Positions 48,898 to 57,987 of a DNA stretch of 64,000 nt are shown here, piece by piece. The stretch spans positions 2,170,001-2,234,000 of the forward strand of contig NZ_JAUSXT010000001.1 of assembly GCF_030816235.1 (NCBI RefSeq), read 5' to 3'. A program made the position numbers and the translations under genes. The DNA comes from Microbacterium sp. W4I4. GTDB lineage: Bacteria; Actinomycetota; Actinomycetes; Actinomycetales; Microbacteriaceae. Position 1 is the first letter of the stretch. The number at the start of each line of letters is the position of its first letter. Under the pieces are notes generated by a model. The model was not told where the DNA came from and searched no databases. It saw only the letters and a list, made by a program, of their open reading frames with translations.

Positions 48898-49821
48898 TCA
48901 CCCCACCCGCTTCCCCACCAGCATCCGCACCACGGTCCCGACGACCGCCAACACGAGCGCGACCACGACGGGCAGCGTCGTCTCGGCGAGTGCGAGCGGG
49001 AAGACCTGCCCCGCCGCCTCAGCCATCTCGCGCAGATCCCCGTCCAGCGCGCGCATACCGAGGCCGTAGTTGATCGCGGTGAACACCGCAGGCAGCATCC
49101 ACAGGGCCAGCAACCCGACCACCCACACGACGAGCCGCCCCAGCGGCCGCACGCCGGCCCAGATCAGCGCGACCGCGACGATCACGGCGGGCACCCAGCG
49201 CAGGATCGTCCCGACCACCGGCGGATACCCGTAGATCGGGTTGAAGCTGACGATCAGCACCCCGATCCAGCTGCCCACCGGCACCGCCGACAGCGCGACC
49301 GCGAGCGAAGGAAGCAAGGCCGTGCGGCGGGATGCCATCCAGCATCCGAGCTGCGCGAGCAGGATTCCGGCGATGACGCCGCCGAGCATCCCACCGAAGT
49401 ACAGCAGCTCCCGCGAACCCGCGGTGCCGTCGAGAAGACCGTGCCCGCCGGCGAGCACGGCGAAGCTCTGCACGGCGACGATCACATGCACGGCAAGCAC
49501 GCCCAGCGCTGCCATGCCCGCGCGCAGATGCCTCCACCGCACGATGAGCCCGGCGATCACCCCGCCGAGCAGCAGCATCACGAAGATGTTCAGCGCGTAG
49601 TACTGGCTCAGCGGCAGCAGAGAGATCGGCATGTCATCGGGCATCGTCCGCTCGTGCCAGAGATTCTGCAGCGGCAGCCGGGCGCCACCCACCCACGACG
49701 GGAAGAGCATCAGAGCGGATGCCGCGATTCCGGCCAGCAGCGACGGCCACGGCCTGCCCGTCACGTCGGTGCGGTCGGGTGCAGAGTCGACATCGGCACG
49801 CGGGGCTTGGTCAGCATCCAT
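48898..49821 (-). CDS. Multi-pass membrane protein, unknown
   Basis: 307 residues with about eight hydrophobic segments and no clear loops or motifs. The segments WPSLLAGIAASALMLFPSWVGG, FVMLLLGGVIAGLIV, ALGVLAVHVIVAVQSFAVL and GVLIVSFNP belong to four of them. The ATG at 49821 is preferred to the frame start at 49839. I do not recognise the family. Confidence 0.7.
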   Translation of the reverse strand: MDADQAPRADVDSAPDRTDVTGRPWPSLLAGIAASALMLFPSWVGGARLPLQNLWHERTMPDDMPISLLPLSQYYALNIFVMLLLGGVIAGLIVRWRHLRAGMAALGVLAVHVIVAVQSFAVLAGGHGLLDGTAGSRELLYFGGMLGGVIAGILLAQLGCWMASRRTALLPSLAVALSAVPVGSWIGVLIVSFNPIYGYPPVVGTILRWVPAVIVAVALIWAGVRPLGRLVVWVVGLLALWMLPAVFTAINYGLGMRALDGDLREMAEAAGQVFPLALAETTLPVVVALVLAVVGTVVRMLVGKRVG

Positions 49822-49884
49822 GGATCGAGCGTGCCACACGCGACGCCGATCACGGGCGAGGCGCCATCCCTCGCACCCCGCCGC

Positions 49885-52800
49885 TCATCGATACAGATTC
49901 CGCGCCACGTAGTCCTTCCTGCTCTTGGCTCCGACCCGGATCTCGTCGGGCAGGAAGGCCTCTCCGTTGGCTCCGGCCTTGAGCGCATCGCGCCTCTTCG
50001 CCTCGTCACTCAGGGCCGCGTCGACGGCGAAAGCATCGAACACCGCTTGGCGTTGCGTGCTCGCGGCGAGCACATCGGCGACGTCGGCGCCCTGCCACCT
50101 GAACGTTTTCGTCAGCAGGTCCTTGTTCGCCTGAGCGTTCAACCAGGTGACGTCGCCCTTGTACGCGGCCGCCTCGAAGGAGATCATCTGGGCGAACGTC
50201 GGTGCCCGTGAGGTGAGCGTCTTGAACTGGGCGGTGTGCTGCGTCTCGTGGCGCAGCGTGAGCACCCCGGCGCCTCTCACGAAGTCCTCAGCATCGGCGA
50301 GCAGATTTCCCTTCGCGACCGAGTCGGCGATCAGCTTCTGCAGAGCGGCGAGGTTGACGAAGATCGTCTTCGGGTCGTCGGTCCACGCGCCGAACTCGAG
50401 GGCCGCATACTCCTTGGCGTGCGGGTGGTAGGCCAGGTCGCGCAGGGTCACGCCGCGCAACGCGATCCCCGCGTCTAAAGCATCCTTCCGGAGCGTCTGC
50501 AGCAGCAACGTCTTCGACGAGCTGATCGACGATGCTTTCGACCCGCCCGGCTCGAAATCCGCCAGCGTCACCGGCACGCCCAGCACGTTGTTCGCAGCCG
50601 CCAGCCGTTGATGCGAGAACGCCGAGGCGTCGTCTGCGGTGGCGACCTCGCGGAGGAAGGCGGACGGCCCCGGCATGAAGTCGGTGCTCCCGCCCGACCC
50701 ATCGTCGCCGGATGCGCCTCCCGCCGACGACGAGGGCGCCCCGCCACCCGCATCGGCCGACGATCCCCCGGTGCTCCCGCCCGAGGTCAACCCGCGCTCG
50801 TCCATGTCGCGGCCGTGGTTGATGCGGGCGCCGTCGCCCGAGATGCCGCCCTCACGCCCCTTGGCGATCTCGGCGGACTTGATCGCCGTGAACATGCTGG
50901 CGGCGGCCTTGCCCATCTCGGTGGCCTGCGTGGTCGCCGTCTGGAAGTTCGTGCTCGCGATGCGCCCTGCATCGGTCGCGGCGTTCAGGGTGTCGGTCGA
51001 TGCATACCGCGCGAGATCCTGCGTTCCGGCGAGCCCTGCCATGTCGCGGAACATGCTTCCGTTCGCCAGCGCACCCAGCGCGGCCGAGAGCCCGGCGGGT
51101 TCCGGCAGCACCGTCGGTGTCGAGATGCCCAGCACCGGGGTTCCCAGCTGCCCGGGCTTCAGATCGTCTGTCGTGCCGCGCGACCCGGTCGCGACCGGGG
51201 AGATCTCCGGCGGCTGCAGCGGGATCGGGGAGTCCTGCCAGTTCCAGAACCGGGTGATGTCGAGCTTCTCGGCCGAGTTCGAGCGGCCGAGAACCGCCTC
51301 GGCGAAGACACCGGCCGTCGGAATGGGCACGAGCCGCGTCGACTGGGTGTCGAGGTCGATCCCGCGATCGCGCAGCAGCTCGCCCCAGGTGGCGTACTGC
51401 GCGAGTCCGCTGGCGTCACCCGTCTCGGCGGGCGCACGCAGCACCAAGTAGTTGCCCGACACGGCGATCGGGTTCGGCTCGACCTGGTCTGCGAGGGGTC
51501 TTCCCAGCCACGACACATCGGCGAGCAGCAGGGCGAGGGATGCCGCATCCAGGCGCCCCAGCACGACCCGGGTGTAGTGGCCGCGGTTCGCCTGCAGGTG
51601 GGCGAGCAGTTCGTCGCGGCGCCCCGCAGCATCCCCGTGCAGAAAGCAGACCTTCTGCATGGCGCTGGTCGCGAGCACGGCGATCGGCACGACGGCCAGC
51701 GACTGCTGGCCCTCGGATTCGTACCGGACGACCATCGACCCCTCCCCCGCGGCGGCGGCATCGCACGCCACATGGATCGCATCGATGCCGCGCGCGGCGA
51801 TGCCCTGCGGGAAGTCGACCTGCCCGGTTCCCGCCGCCACCATGAACGTGCTGGCCTCAGCTGCGACTCCCGGCTGGTCGATCCGCACGCGGTCGACGAC
51901 GACGTCGTCGAACGCGATCGAGGTGATGCGCGCGTCACCCGGGACGATCTCCGCGATCGGCCCTGGCCGCACCACCATGAACCGTGTCACCACGCGCGGC
52001 GGCCGCACCGGGTCGCCGACCGGCGGCATGACGGGCGGATCGTCGGGCGGATCGTCGGGAACCGATGGATCGTCGCCCGCGCGCCGCATCGCCGTCCTGA
52101 CCATCCCAGACGCGGGCGCCAACGCGACATCGGCGACCGTGATCGGCCTCGGCACCCGCACAGCGCTGTGCAGCTCGATGCGGCCTCGGTCATCGAGCAG
52201 CAGATCCGCCGCACGCGGGGTGAGCGCGCCGGTGAGCAGCTCGCCGCGGAAACGGGCGACGAGATCAGGGCCGGATGCCGTGCTGAAATCCAGCAGCGCG
52301 AAGGGCAGGAACAGGGCCCGATCGAACCGGTTCAGCTGCACGGTGACGCGGTAGATCTGCACGACCTCGTAATACTGCACCGTCAGCGCATGCATGTGGT
52401 TGTAGTTCGCGACGATGCGAGTGCTGACCTGCTCGTGCTCGGATTGCGAGACCTCGCGCACGGCGGTCGCCCGCCGGTTGCGCACCGACGTCGCGTACTG
52501 CTCGGTGCGATCGTTCACCCGCTGGTTCATCTCGGCGAAGACGGATCGTGACCCGACCGACCACGATGCGCTCGTCGCCTCGGACTGCGTCTCGGACGAC
52601 TGGCTCGTGTAGGAGCCGCCGACTCCGAAGCCGAGGGCGCCACCGATCGAGCCGGCCATTCCGGCGATCCCTCCGCCGTAGCTGGCCGCGAGGCCCTTCG
52701 ACGTGCTCGACGACTTCGACCATCCGGTCGCGATCGAGCCGCCCTCCTGCATCTCTTCGGCCACCGCGTTCTGCACTTCGCTGATCGCCCGCACGTGATT

Positions 52801-53601
52801 CGTGGCATTCGAGAGACGCTCGCCCTCGTCGACCGACTCGCTCGAGGTCGTCGTGGTCTTGCGCGTCCAGTCGATCATCGCGAGGCGGGTCGCCTCACCG
52901 GGTGCGAGCGCGAGCGAGTGCACCATGTGCCCGAGCGTGAGCCCCTGCGCGAACCACGACTGCGCATAGGTGGCGATCGCCCCGATCGCCGGCGCCCCGA
53001 AGGCGAGCCCACCACTGGCCAGCTTCTCGAGCGACAGCGGCGCCGACAGCGGCTGCTGGGCCTGGGTCGCATCCGTCCCCAGCATGAAGAGCGTGTCGTA
53101 GTAGACGCGTTCGGTCGGGTACTCCCCGAAGGCGGGACGCAGTTCGTCGGCGGAGCGCTCTTCGGAGTCGCCCAGATCGGTGCCGAGCGCGACACCCACC
53201 ATCTCGTGCGCGACGCGACGCGGCGGCCACAGCGCGAGCTCGCGGATCGTGGTGACCGCGAGGGCAGCGGTGATCGCCGCCGCCGCAGCCTGCGAGATGC
53301 CCTGCAGCCTCACGATGGGCAGCGCGGGCACGTCCTCCGGTGCCACCCCCGATCCCGACGGGCCGAGGATGTCCTGCGGCACGAGCTGCACATCGGAGCC
53401 GGCCGCGGTGAGCGCGGCGGAGGCGCGGGCGAACACCGACGAGGTGCCGAGATCGAAGATCGAGCCGATCGTCAGAGATGAGAGAGCGGATGCCGCGTCC
53501 GGACTCACCCCGATCAGTTCGGTCACTGACTGCTCGAGCAGCTCACGAAGACTGAGTTCGCGACTGGACTCGCGGACGAGGTCTGCAAAACGGACAGACA
53601 T
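49885..53601 (-). CDS. Large modular protein ending in an HETQH metallopeptidase domain
   Basis: 1238 residues, no signal peptide or membrane segment. Residues about 1-190 are an N-terminal region with helix-hairpin-helix-like parts (RLQGISQAAAAAITAAL). About 240-440 is a Ser/Thr/Gln-rich region and a conserved core (NYNHMHALTVQYYEVVQIYRVTVQLNRF). A Pro/Asp-rich linker lies near 514-530 and a Gly/Ser linker near 937-980. The C-terminal domain has a zinc-protease motif H1118-E-T-Q-H1122 with a likely third ligand in SFEAAAYKGD. The layout, a long carrier then linker then enzymatic tail, resembles polymorphic-toxin or injected-effector proteins. GGAG precedes the ATG at 53601. No secretion apparatus is visible here. 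Confidence 0.75.
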   Translation of the reverse strand: MSVRFADLVRESSRELSLRELLEQSVTELIGVSPDAASALSSLTIGSIFDLGTSSVFARASAALTAAGSDVQLVPQDILGPSGSGVAPEDVPALPIVRLQGISQAAAAAITAALAVTTIRELALWPPRRVAHEMVGVALGTDLGDSEERSADELRPAFGEYPTERVYYDTLFMLGTDATQAQQPLSAPLSLEKLASGGLAFGAPAIGAIATYAQSWFAQGLTLGHMVHSLALAPGEATRLAMIDWTRKTTTTSSESVDEGERLSNATNHVRAISEVQNAVAEEMQEGGSIATGWSKSSSTSKGLAASYGGGIAGMAGSIGGALGFGVGGSYTSQSSETQSEATSASWSVGSRSVFAEMNQRVNDRTEQYATSVRNRRATAVREVSQSEHEQVSTRIVANYNHMHALTVQYYEVVQIYRVTVQLNRFDRALFLPFALLDFSTASGPDLVARFRGELLTGALTPRAADLLLDDRGRIELHSAVRVPRPITVADVALAPASGMVRTAMRRAGDDPSVPDDPPDDPPVMPPVGDPVRPPRVVTRFMVVRPGPIAEIVPGDARITSIAFDDVVVDRVRIDQPGVAAEASTFMVAAGTGQVDFPQGIAARGIDAIHVACDAAAAGEGSMVVRYESEGQQSLAVVPIAVLATSAMQKVCFLHGDAAGRRDELLAHLQANRGHYTRVVLGRLDAASLALLLADVSWLGRPLADQVEPNPIAVSGNYLVLRAPAETGDASGLAQYATWGELLRDRGIDLDTQSTRLVPIPTAGVFAEAVLGRSNSAEKLDITRFWNWQDSPIPLQPPEISPVATGSRGTTDDLKPGQLGTPVLGISTPTVLPEPAGLSAALGALANGSMFRDMAGLAGTQDLARYASTDTLNAATDAGRIASTNFQTATTQATEMGKAAASMFTAIKSAEIAKGREGGISGDGARINHGRDMDERGLTSGGSTGGSSADAGGGAPSSSAGGASGDDGSGGSTDFMPGPSAFLREVATADDASAFSHQRLAAANNVLGVPVTLADFEPGGSKASSISSSKTLLLQTLRKDALDAGIALRGVTLRDLAYHPHAKEYAALEFGAWTDDPKTIFVNLAALQKLIADSVAKGNLLADAEDFVRGAGVLTLRHETQHTAQFKTLTSRAPTFAQMISFEAAAYKGDVTWLNAQANKDLLTKTFRWQGADVADVLAASTQRQAVFDAFAVDAALSDEAKRRDALKAGANGEAFLPDEIRVGAKSRKDYVARNLYR

Positions 53602-53807
53602 GGCTGTCTCCGATCCGCGTCCAACAGGGCGCACGCCGACGATCGAGATGCGAGGAGCCCCAGATGACTACTCCTCACACCGCCGGATGCTACTCCCAGC
53701 CGGGGCGCCGCGACAGGGTGACTTCGTTGCGGTCACGAGCGGCACCCGTTGCACGTCCGAGCCCGCAGGCATGCGCGCCGGAAGCCAGCCGTCCCCGGCA
53801 ACCGGGC

Positions 53808-55298
53808 TCACGAAGGCGCGGACTCTCCGACGATCCTCCGCAGCGCCTCGCGGGCGCCCAGATCGCGGATCAGCCCCACAGCTTCCACGTATGCGTCGAC
53901 GAACCGGGAGTCATCTCTCAGATCGCCGAAGAGCTCACGATCGTCGAGGAAGGCTCCGGGCTCCTGACGGTCGCGGAGAGCGGCGGCGACCACGCGATCG
54001 CGAAGCCTGTCCACCACCTCGATCGGCCGGCCCTCCTCGTCGATCCCCTCGGCATATCGCGCCCAGCTCGCGACGATCGCGGCGCACAGACGCACCTCGC
54101 CACCGGCATCCAACTGCTCGCGCACCACCGGAACCATCCACGTCGGAATCCGGTCGGTGGTGTCGGCGCACAGTCGGGCGAGGGTGTCGCGCACGTCGGG
54201 ATTCGCATAGCGTTCCAGCAGCGAGGCCTTGTACGCCACCAGGTCGATCCCCGGCACGGGCGGCAGCGTGGGCGTCGCCTCCCGATCCATGTAGTCCACC
54301 AGCAGGCGGCGGATCAGCGGGTCGGCCACGGCCTCATGCGCGTACACGTAACCGAACAGGTGACCGAAGTAGGCCATCGCCTGATGGGTGCAGTTCAGCA
54401 GGCGCAGCTTCATCAGCTCGTACGGGATGACGTCGTCGACCATCTGCACGCCCACCTGCTCGAAGGCGGGGCGCCCCGTCGGGAAGTGATCCTCCAGCAC
54501 CCACTGCTCCCATGGCTCGGCGACGACGGGCCAGGCATCCACCACTCCGAACCGCTCCCGCAGCTCGTCGATGTCGCTCTGCGCGGTCACCGGGGTGATG
54601 CGGTCGACCATCGAGTTCGGGAAGGCCACCTGCTCGCCGATCCACTCGGACAGTTCGGCATCCCGCATCCGCGCGAACGCCATGAACGCGCCCCGCGCCA
54701 CCGAGCCGTTGCCAGGAATGTTGTCGCACGACATGACGGTGAACGGATCCACCCCGCGCTCGCGGCGCAGCCGCAGCGCCTCCACGACCAGCCCGAAGAC
54801 CGTCCGCGGCTCACCGGGAGTCGCGAGGTCGTCCTGGATGCCTGGGCCCTGCGCATCGAACTCGCCGGTCGCCCGGTGAACGTTGTATCCGCCCTCGGTG
54901 ACCGTCATCGACACGATGCGGATCGCCGGGTCGGTCAGCCGCTCCACGGCCGCGGCGCGATCGTCGGGCGCGTAGACGTACTCCACGATCGAGCCGATCA
55001 CCCGAGCCTGGCGCACGCCGCCGGCGCTCTTCAGCACGAGCGTGTACAGCTCGTCCTGCGCGGCCAGCGCGTCCCGCATCCGCGCATCGTGCTCCAGCAG
55101 CCCGATGCCGCAGATGCCCCACTCGCGCGCATCGCCTCCTGCGTTCAGCAGGCGATCCACGTACATCGCCTGGTGCGAACGGTGGAACCCGCCGACACCG
55201 ATGTGAGCGATGCCGGCGCGGACCGCACCGCGGTCGTAACCAGGGCCCTCGACGTCAGCCGGCAGCACCGCCGTCGCATCGAGCACGTACTCCGCCAT
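53808..55298 (-). CDS. Mannitol-dehydrogenase-family polyol/uronate oxidoreductase
   Basis: 496 residues. N-terminal NAD domain (AHIGVGGFHRSHQAMYVDRLL), then the family active-site motif KLRLLNCTHQAMAY, and the C-terminal helical domain. Members oxidise mannitol, arabitol or D-altronate-type substrates or reduce fructuronate. It is the last gene of the leftward run that begins with the ABC transporter. Substrate undetermined. Confidence 0.92.
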   Translation of the reverse strand: MAEYVLDATAVLPADVEGPGYDRGAVRAGIAHIGVGGFHRSHQAMYVDRLLNAGGDAREWGICGIGLLEHDARMRDALAAQDELYTLVLKSAGGVRQARVIGSIVEYVYAPDDRAAAVERLTDPAIRIVSMTVTEGGYNVHRATGEFDAQGPGIQDDLATPGEPRTVFGLVVEALRLRRERGVDPFTVMSCDNIPGNGSVARGAFMAFARMRDAELSEWIGEQVAFPNSMVDRITPVTAQSDIDELRERFGVVDAWPVVAEPWEQWVLEDHFPTGRPAFEQVGVQMVDDVIPYELMKLRLLNCTHQAMAYFGHLFGYVYAHEAVADPLIRRLLVDYMDREATPTLPPVPGIDLVAYKASLLERYANPDVRDTLARLCADTTDRIPTWMVPVVREQLDAGGEVRLCAAIVASWARYAEGIDEEGRPIEVVDRLRDRVVAAALRDRQEPGAFLDDRELFGDLRDDSRFVDAYVEAVGLIRDLGAREALRRIVGESAPS

Positions 55299-55305
55299 GC
55301 GCGCC

Positions 55306-55632
55306 TCAGCCCTTGCCGTTGACGTGGATCAGGATCCGGGCCGTCGCCTCGGCCGACGCCCCGGCGACGGTGACGCGCAGCCAGTTGCCGAATCGCGCGA
55401 GCGAGAGCTCGGCGATCGCGGCATCCGCGGCCAGCGTCACGACATCGCCGCGACGGATCCAGTTGATCCCGTCCGGCGAGATCTCGGTCGCGAGCGTCAA
55501 CTGCGGATGCTCGCCCTCCACCTGCACGAAGACCACGGCCTCGCTCGCCCATCCCGCCTCGTACGCCTGGCTGGCGAAATCTCCGTCGATGACGATCCGT
55601 CGCGCCAGCACCGACGTGTTGTTCTGCTGCAT
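55306..55632 (-). CDS. Unknown small beta-rich protein of the catabolic operon
   Basis: 108 residues starting MQQNNTSVLARRIVIDGDF, with alternating strands (VVFVQVEGEHPQLTLATEIS) and no motif. GAGGGAACAGG precedes the ATG. It lies 11 bases from the FAD oxidoreductase gene and 7 from the polyol dehydrogenase gene, so it belongs to their operon. I do not recognise the family. Confidence 0.65.
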   Translation of the reverse strand: MQQNNTSVLARRIVIDGDFASQAYEAGWASEAVVFVQVEGEHPQLTLATEISPDGINWIRRGDVVTLAADAAIAELSLARFGNWLRVTVAGASAEATARILIHVNGKG

Positions 55633-55643
55633 CCTGTTCCCTC

Positions 55644-56984
55644 TCACCTTGTGCCCGCGAACGACCCGACGTCGTCGAAGTCGACGATGGCGCCGCCTTC
55701 GATCAGCGTCTGCCGCAGCAGGTCGAAATCCATCTCCGACATCGAAAGTCCGTGCTGCACGGCGAGCGCAGCGGCCGAACCCGCCCCCTGCCCCATCGCC
55801 ATGCACGTCGCCATCACCCGCACCGAGCCGAAGCCCGGCCCGTCGGCGCACAGGCAGCGACCCGCCGTCACCACGTTGTCGCTCCCCCGCGGCACGAGGC
55901 TGCGGAACGGCACGTTGTAGGCCTGACGCAGGATGAGCAGGTCGTCCTGATCGATGCTGTCCACGTGGTGGATGTCGATCGTGTGCGCCCCCTTCGCCAC
56001 TGTGTCGGGGAACGCCTTCGGATGCACGATGTCATCCTTCGCGAGCTCGTACAGCCCCACGATGTGGTGCGTCTCGCGCACGCCGGTCTGGATGCCGGAC
56101 TTCGCCAGCCATGCGTCGCGGAACTCCGGGAACTCCCGCCGCAGCACCTCGATGAGTTGATGCATCTTCTCGCGCAGGCTCGTCTCGGTGCGCGAGAACC
56201 ACGCCGGCTCGCTCGCATCGGTCGGCTCCCTCAGCACGTTGATGCTCACCATGCCGTCGTGGAAGAACTCGTTGATCCACGGGCCGCCGAACAGCGGCGC
56301 CTCACCGGCCTCGTGCAGCTCGGCCAGGCGCCCGCGGATCGTCTCCGACACCGGCAGGATGCCGTCGACCGCGTCGCCGAAGAGATGCTGCAGCGCATCG
56401 GTGTCGACACCGCCGAGCTGGAACCACAGCGTCGCCGGCTGCAGAACATCGCCCTTGGTGGTCGGCAGCCCCGCGGAGCGCACGACATCGGCATCCCCGG
56501 TGCAGTCGACCACCGCCTCGCACGCGTACGCCACGCGTCCCGCCTTGTTCTGCACGATCACATGACCGACACGGCCGTCCGTCGCGACCGTGTCGGCGAA
56601 CCAGGTGTGCAGCAGCAGCGTCACGCCGCTCTCGAGCAGCATCCGCTGCGCCGCCAGCTTGAAGAGCTCGTCGTTGACGGGCCAGTTGCCGCTGTCGCGT
56701 TCGAGTTCGGCCCCGCCGAGCTCTGCAGCGCGTCGCATCAGCTCCAGCGGGATGCCGCCGATGTGCTGCTTGCCGCCCACGCGGAACTCGCTGATCGGCG
56801 TGACCAGCGCGCTGGTCGCCATCCCGCCCACGAAACCGTACCGCTCGATCAGCAGGGTGCGCGCCCCGCCCCGGGCGGCCGCGACCGCGGCGATCACGCC
56901 GGCGGGGCCACCGCCCGCGACGATCACATCGAAGTGCCCGACGACCGGCGTCTCACGCGCCGGCTCGAGCACGGTGTCCGTCAT
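55644..56984 (-). CDS. FAD-dependent oxidoreductase (FAD_oxidored type)
   Basis: 446 residues. FAD site VIVAGGGPAGVIAAVAAARGG, GFVGGMAT following it, DCTGDADVVRSAG, and C-terminal VVTAGRCLCADGPGFGSVRVMATCMAMGQGAG, as in the FAD_oxidored group found in sugar-derivative catabolism. The start at 56984 overlaps the stop of the upstream gene (ATGA). It probably oxidises a sugar-derived alcohol or ketone of the same pathway. Confidence 0.88.
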   Translation of the reverse strand: MTDTVLEPARETPVVGHFDVIVAGGGPAGVIAAVAAARGGARTLLIERYGFVGGMATSALVTPISEFRVGGKQHIGGIPLELMRRAAELGGAELERDSGNWPVNDELFKLAAQRMLLESGVTLLLHTWFADTVATDGRVGHVIVQNKAGRVAYACEAVVDCTGDADVVRSAGLPTTKGDVLQPATLWFQLGGVDTDALQHLFGDAVDGILPVSETIRGRLAELHEAGEAPLFGGPWINEFFHDGMVSINVLREPTDASEPAWFSRTETSLREKMHQLIEVLRREFPEFRDAWLAKSGIQTGVRETHHIVGLYELAKDDIVHPKAFPDTVAKGAHTIDIHHVDSIDQDDLLILRQAYNVPFRSLVPRGSDNVVTAGRCLCADGPGFGSVRVMATCMAMGQGAGSAAALAVQHGLSMSEMDFDLLRQTLIEGGAIVDFDDVGSFAGTR

Positions 56985-57910
56985 TCGCACGAATACACCA
57001 CGGAGTCCAGGAACAGGCTCACCGATCGATCGGTGTCGGTCTCGATGAAGAAGATCGGGTTGATCAGATCCTTGATCGACTTGTATCCCGGTACGAGGGT
57101 CGGCTCCAGCTCCCGCATGTCGAAGACCTGATCCATCGACTGCAGTTCGACGTACCGGCGGTTGCGGATGTCGACGGTCAGCCGGAAGTACAGCCAGTTG
57201 ATCTTGTCGGGGCTCTCGTTGAACAGCAGCTCCTGCTCACCGCCCGGGATCCAGTCGTAGCCGTCGCCCGAGCCGTCCTCGAAGCGCCGTCCGTACCACT
57301 GGTTGTCGACGCCGGGCACGCACCAGCCGTTCTCGACGCCGAAGTTCCAGTCCGTCGGGGTCACACCGTCGGCGACCCGGTAGTACTGCCAGCGCCGCAC
57401 CGGCTTGCCGCCGAGCGCGTTCACGTAGCGCACACCGGGCATGTATCGGTGCTCGGCATCCTGAACATCGAAGAAGAACCCGATCGCGCGGATGTCGTCC
57501 TCGCCGATCCCGAACCGGTCCTGCGTCGGCGTGTACGAGTACCAGGCCTCGATCTGGATGAGGTCGGGGTCACCGAACCGGGACAGGCGCTTGATCGCAT
57601 GCCCCATGCTGCCCGGCCGCGGGGGCTCGGTGTGCGGGCCGCCGGTGGGAGCGGTGGTGACCTTGAGGGAGTACGTGCCCTCCATCGAACCGTGGGAGGA
57701 GGCGAACCGCATCGCCGCCGAGCTGAGCTGGTTGGCCGGCCAGCTGGTCAGATCCACCACCGAGTCGAAGGACTCGTAATCGTCGTAGACGAAGTTGGGG
57801 GTGAGGTCCATCCAGCCGTTGTAGCCGGTGTCGAAGTCGTCGTAGGTGATGACGCGGTTCAGCGGGTTGAACCGCTCGAGGCCGCGGTCGTAGCTGAGGA
57901 ATTTCTGCAT
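56981..57910 (-). CDS. Unknown protein of the catabolic operon
   Basis: 309 residues. It begins MQKFLSYDRGLERFNPLNRVITYDDFDTGYNGW and is rich in Trp and Tyr with a likely beta-sandwich fold, as for carbohydrate-active or sugar-binding proteins. No catalytic motif is clear. It is coupled by ATGA overlap to the FAD oxidoreductase. It has no signal peptide. The start at 57910 is chosen because the upstream frame runs through the terminator hairpin. Confidence 0.7.
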   Translation of the reverse strand: MQKFLSYDRGLERFNPLNRVITYDDFDTGYNGWMDLTPNFVYDDYESFDSVVDLTSWPANQLSSAAMRFASSHGSMEGTYSLKVTTAPTGGPHTEPPRPGSMGHAIKRLSRFGDPDLIQIEAWYSYTPTQDRFGIGEDDIRAIGFFFDVQDAEHRYMPGVRYVNALGGKPVRRWQYYRVADGVTPTDWNFGVENGWCVPGVDNQWYGRRFEDGSGDGYDWIPGGEQELLFNESPDKINWLYFRLTVDIRNRRYVELQSMDQVFDMRELEPTLVPGYKSIKDLINPIFFIETDTDRSVSLFLDSVVYSCE

Positions 57911-57949
57911 TGTCCTGATCCTTGGATGCCGATGCCGATGCCGATGGAC

Positions 57950-57981
57950 CGAGGTGGGACGGCCTGCGCCGTCCCACCTCG
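57950..57981 (-). terminator. Perfect 13-base hairpin after the receptor gene
   Basis: CGAGGTGGGACGG at 57950-57962 and its complement at 57969-57981 with a 6-base loop, 6 bases after the stop of the ABC receptor gene. It may partly end the transcript there and reduce expression of the downstream genes. A GATGCC hexamer repeat follows at 57923-57947. Confidence 0.65.
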
Positions 57982-57987
57982 TCGTGC

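Noticed and set aside
50608-52551. 647-codon plus-strand frame inside the large metallopeptidase gene
   Set aside because: Shadow of the minus-strand gene; Arg-rich, no start signal, no recognisable domain.
57923-57947. GATGCC hexamer run considered as a phase-variable tract
   Set aside because: About three to four units only, in a gap before the start codon; GGATGCC is very common in this genome, so chance is likely.
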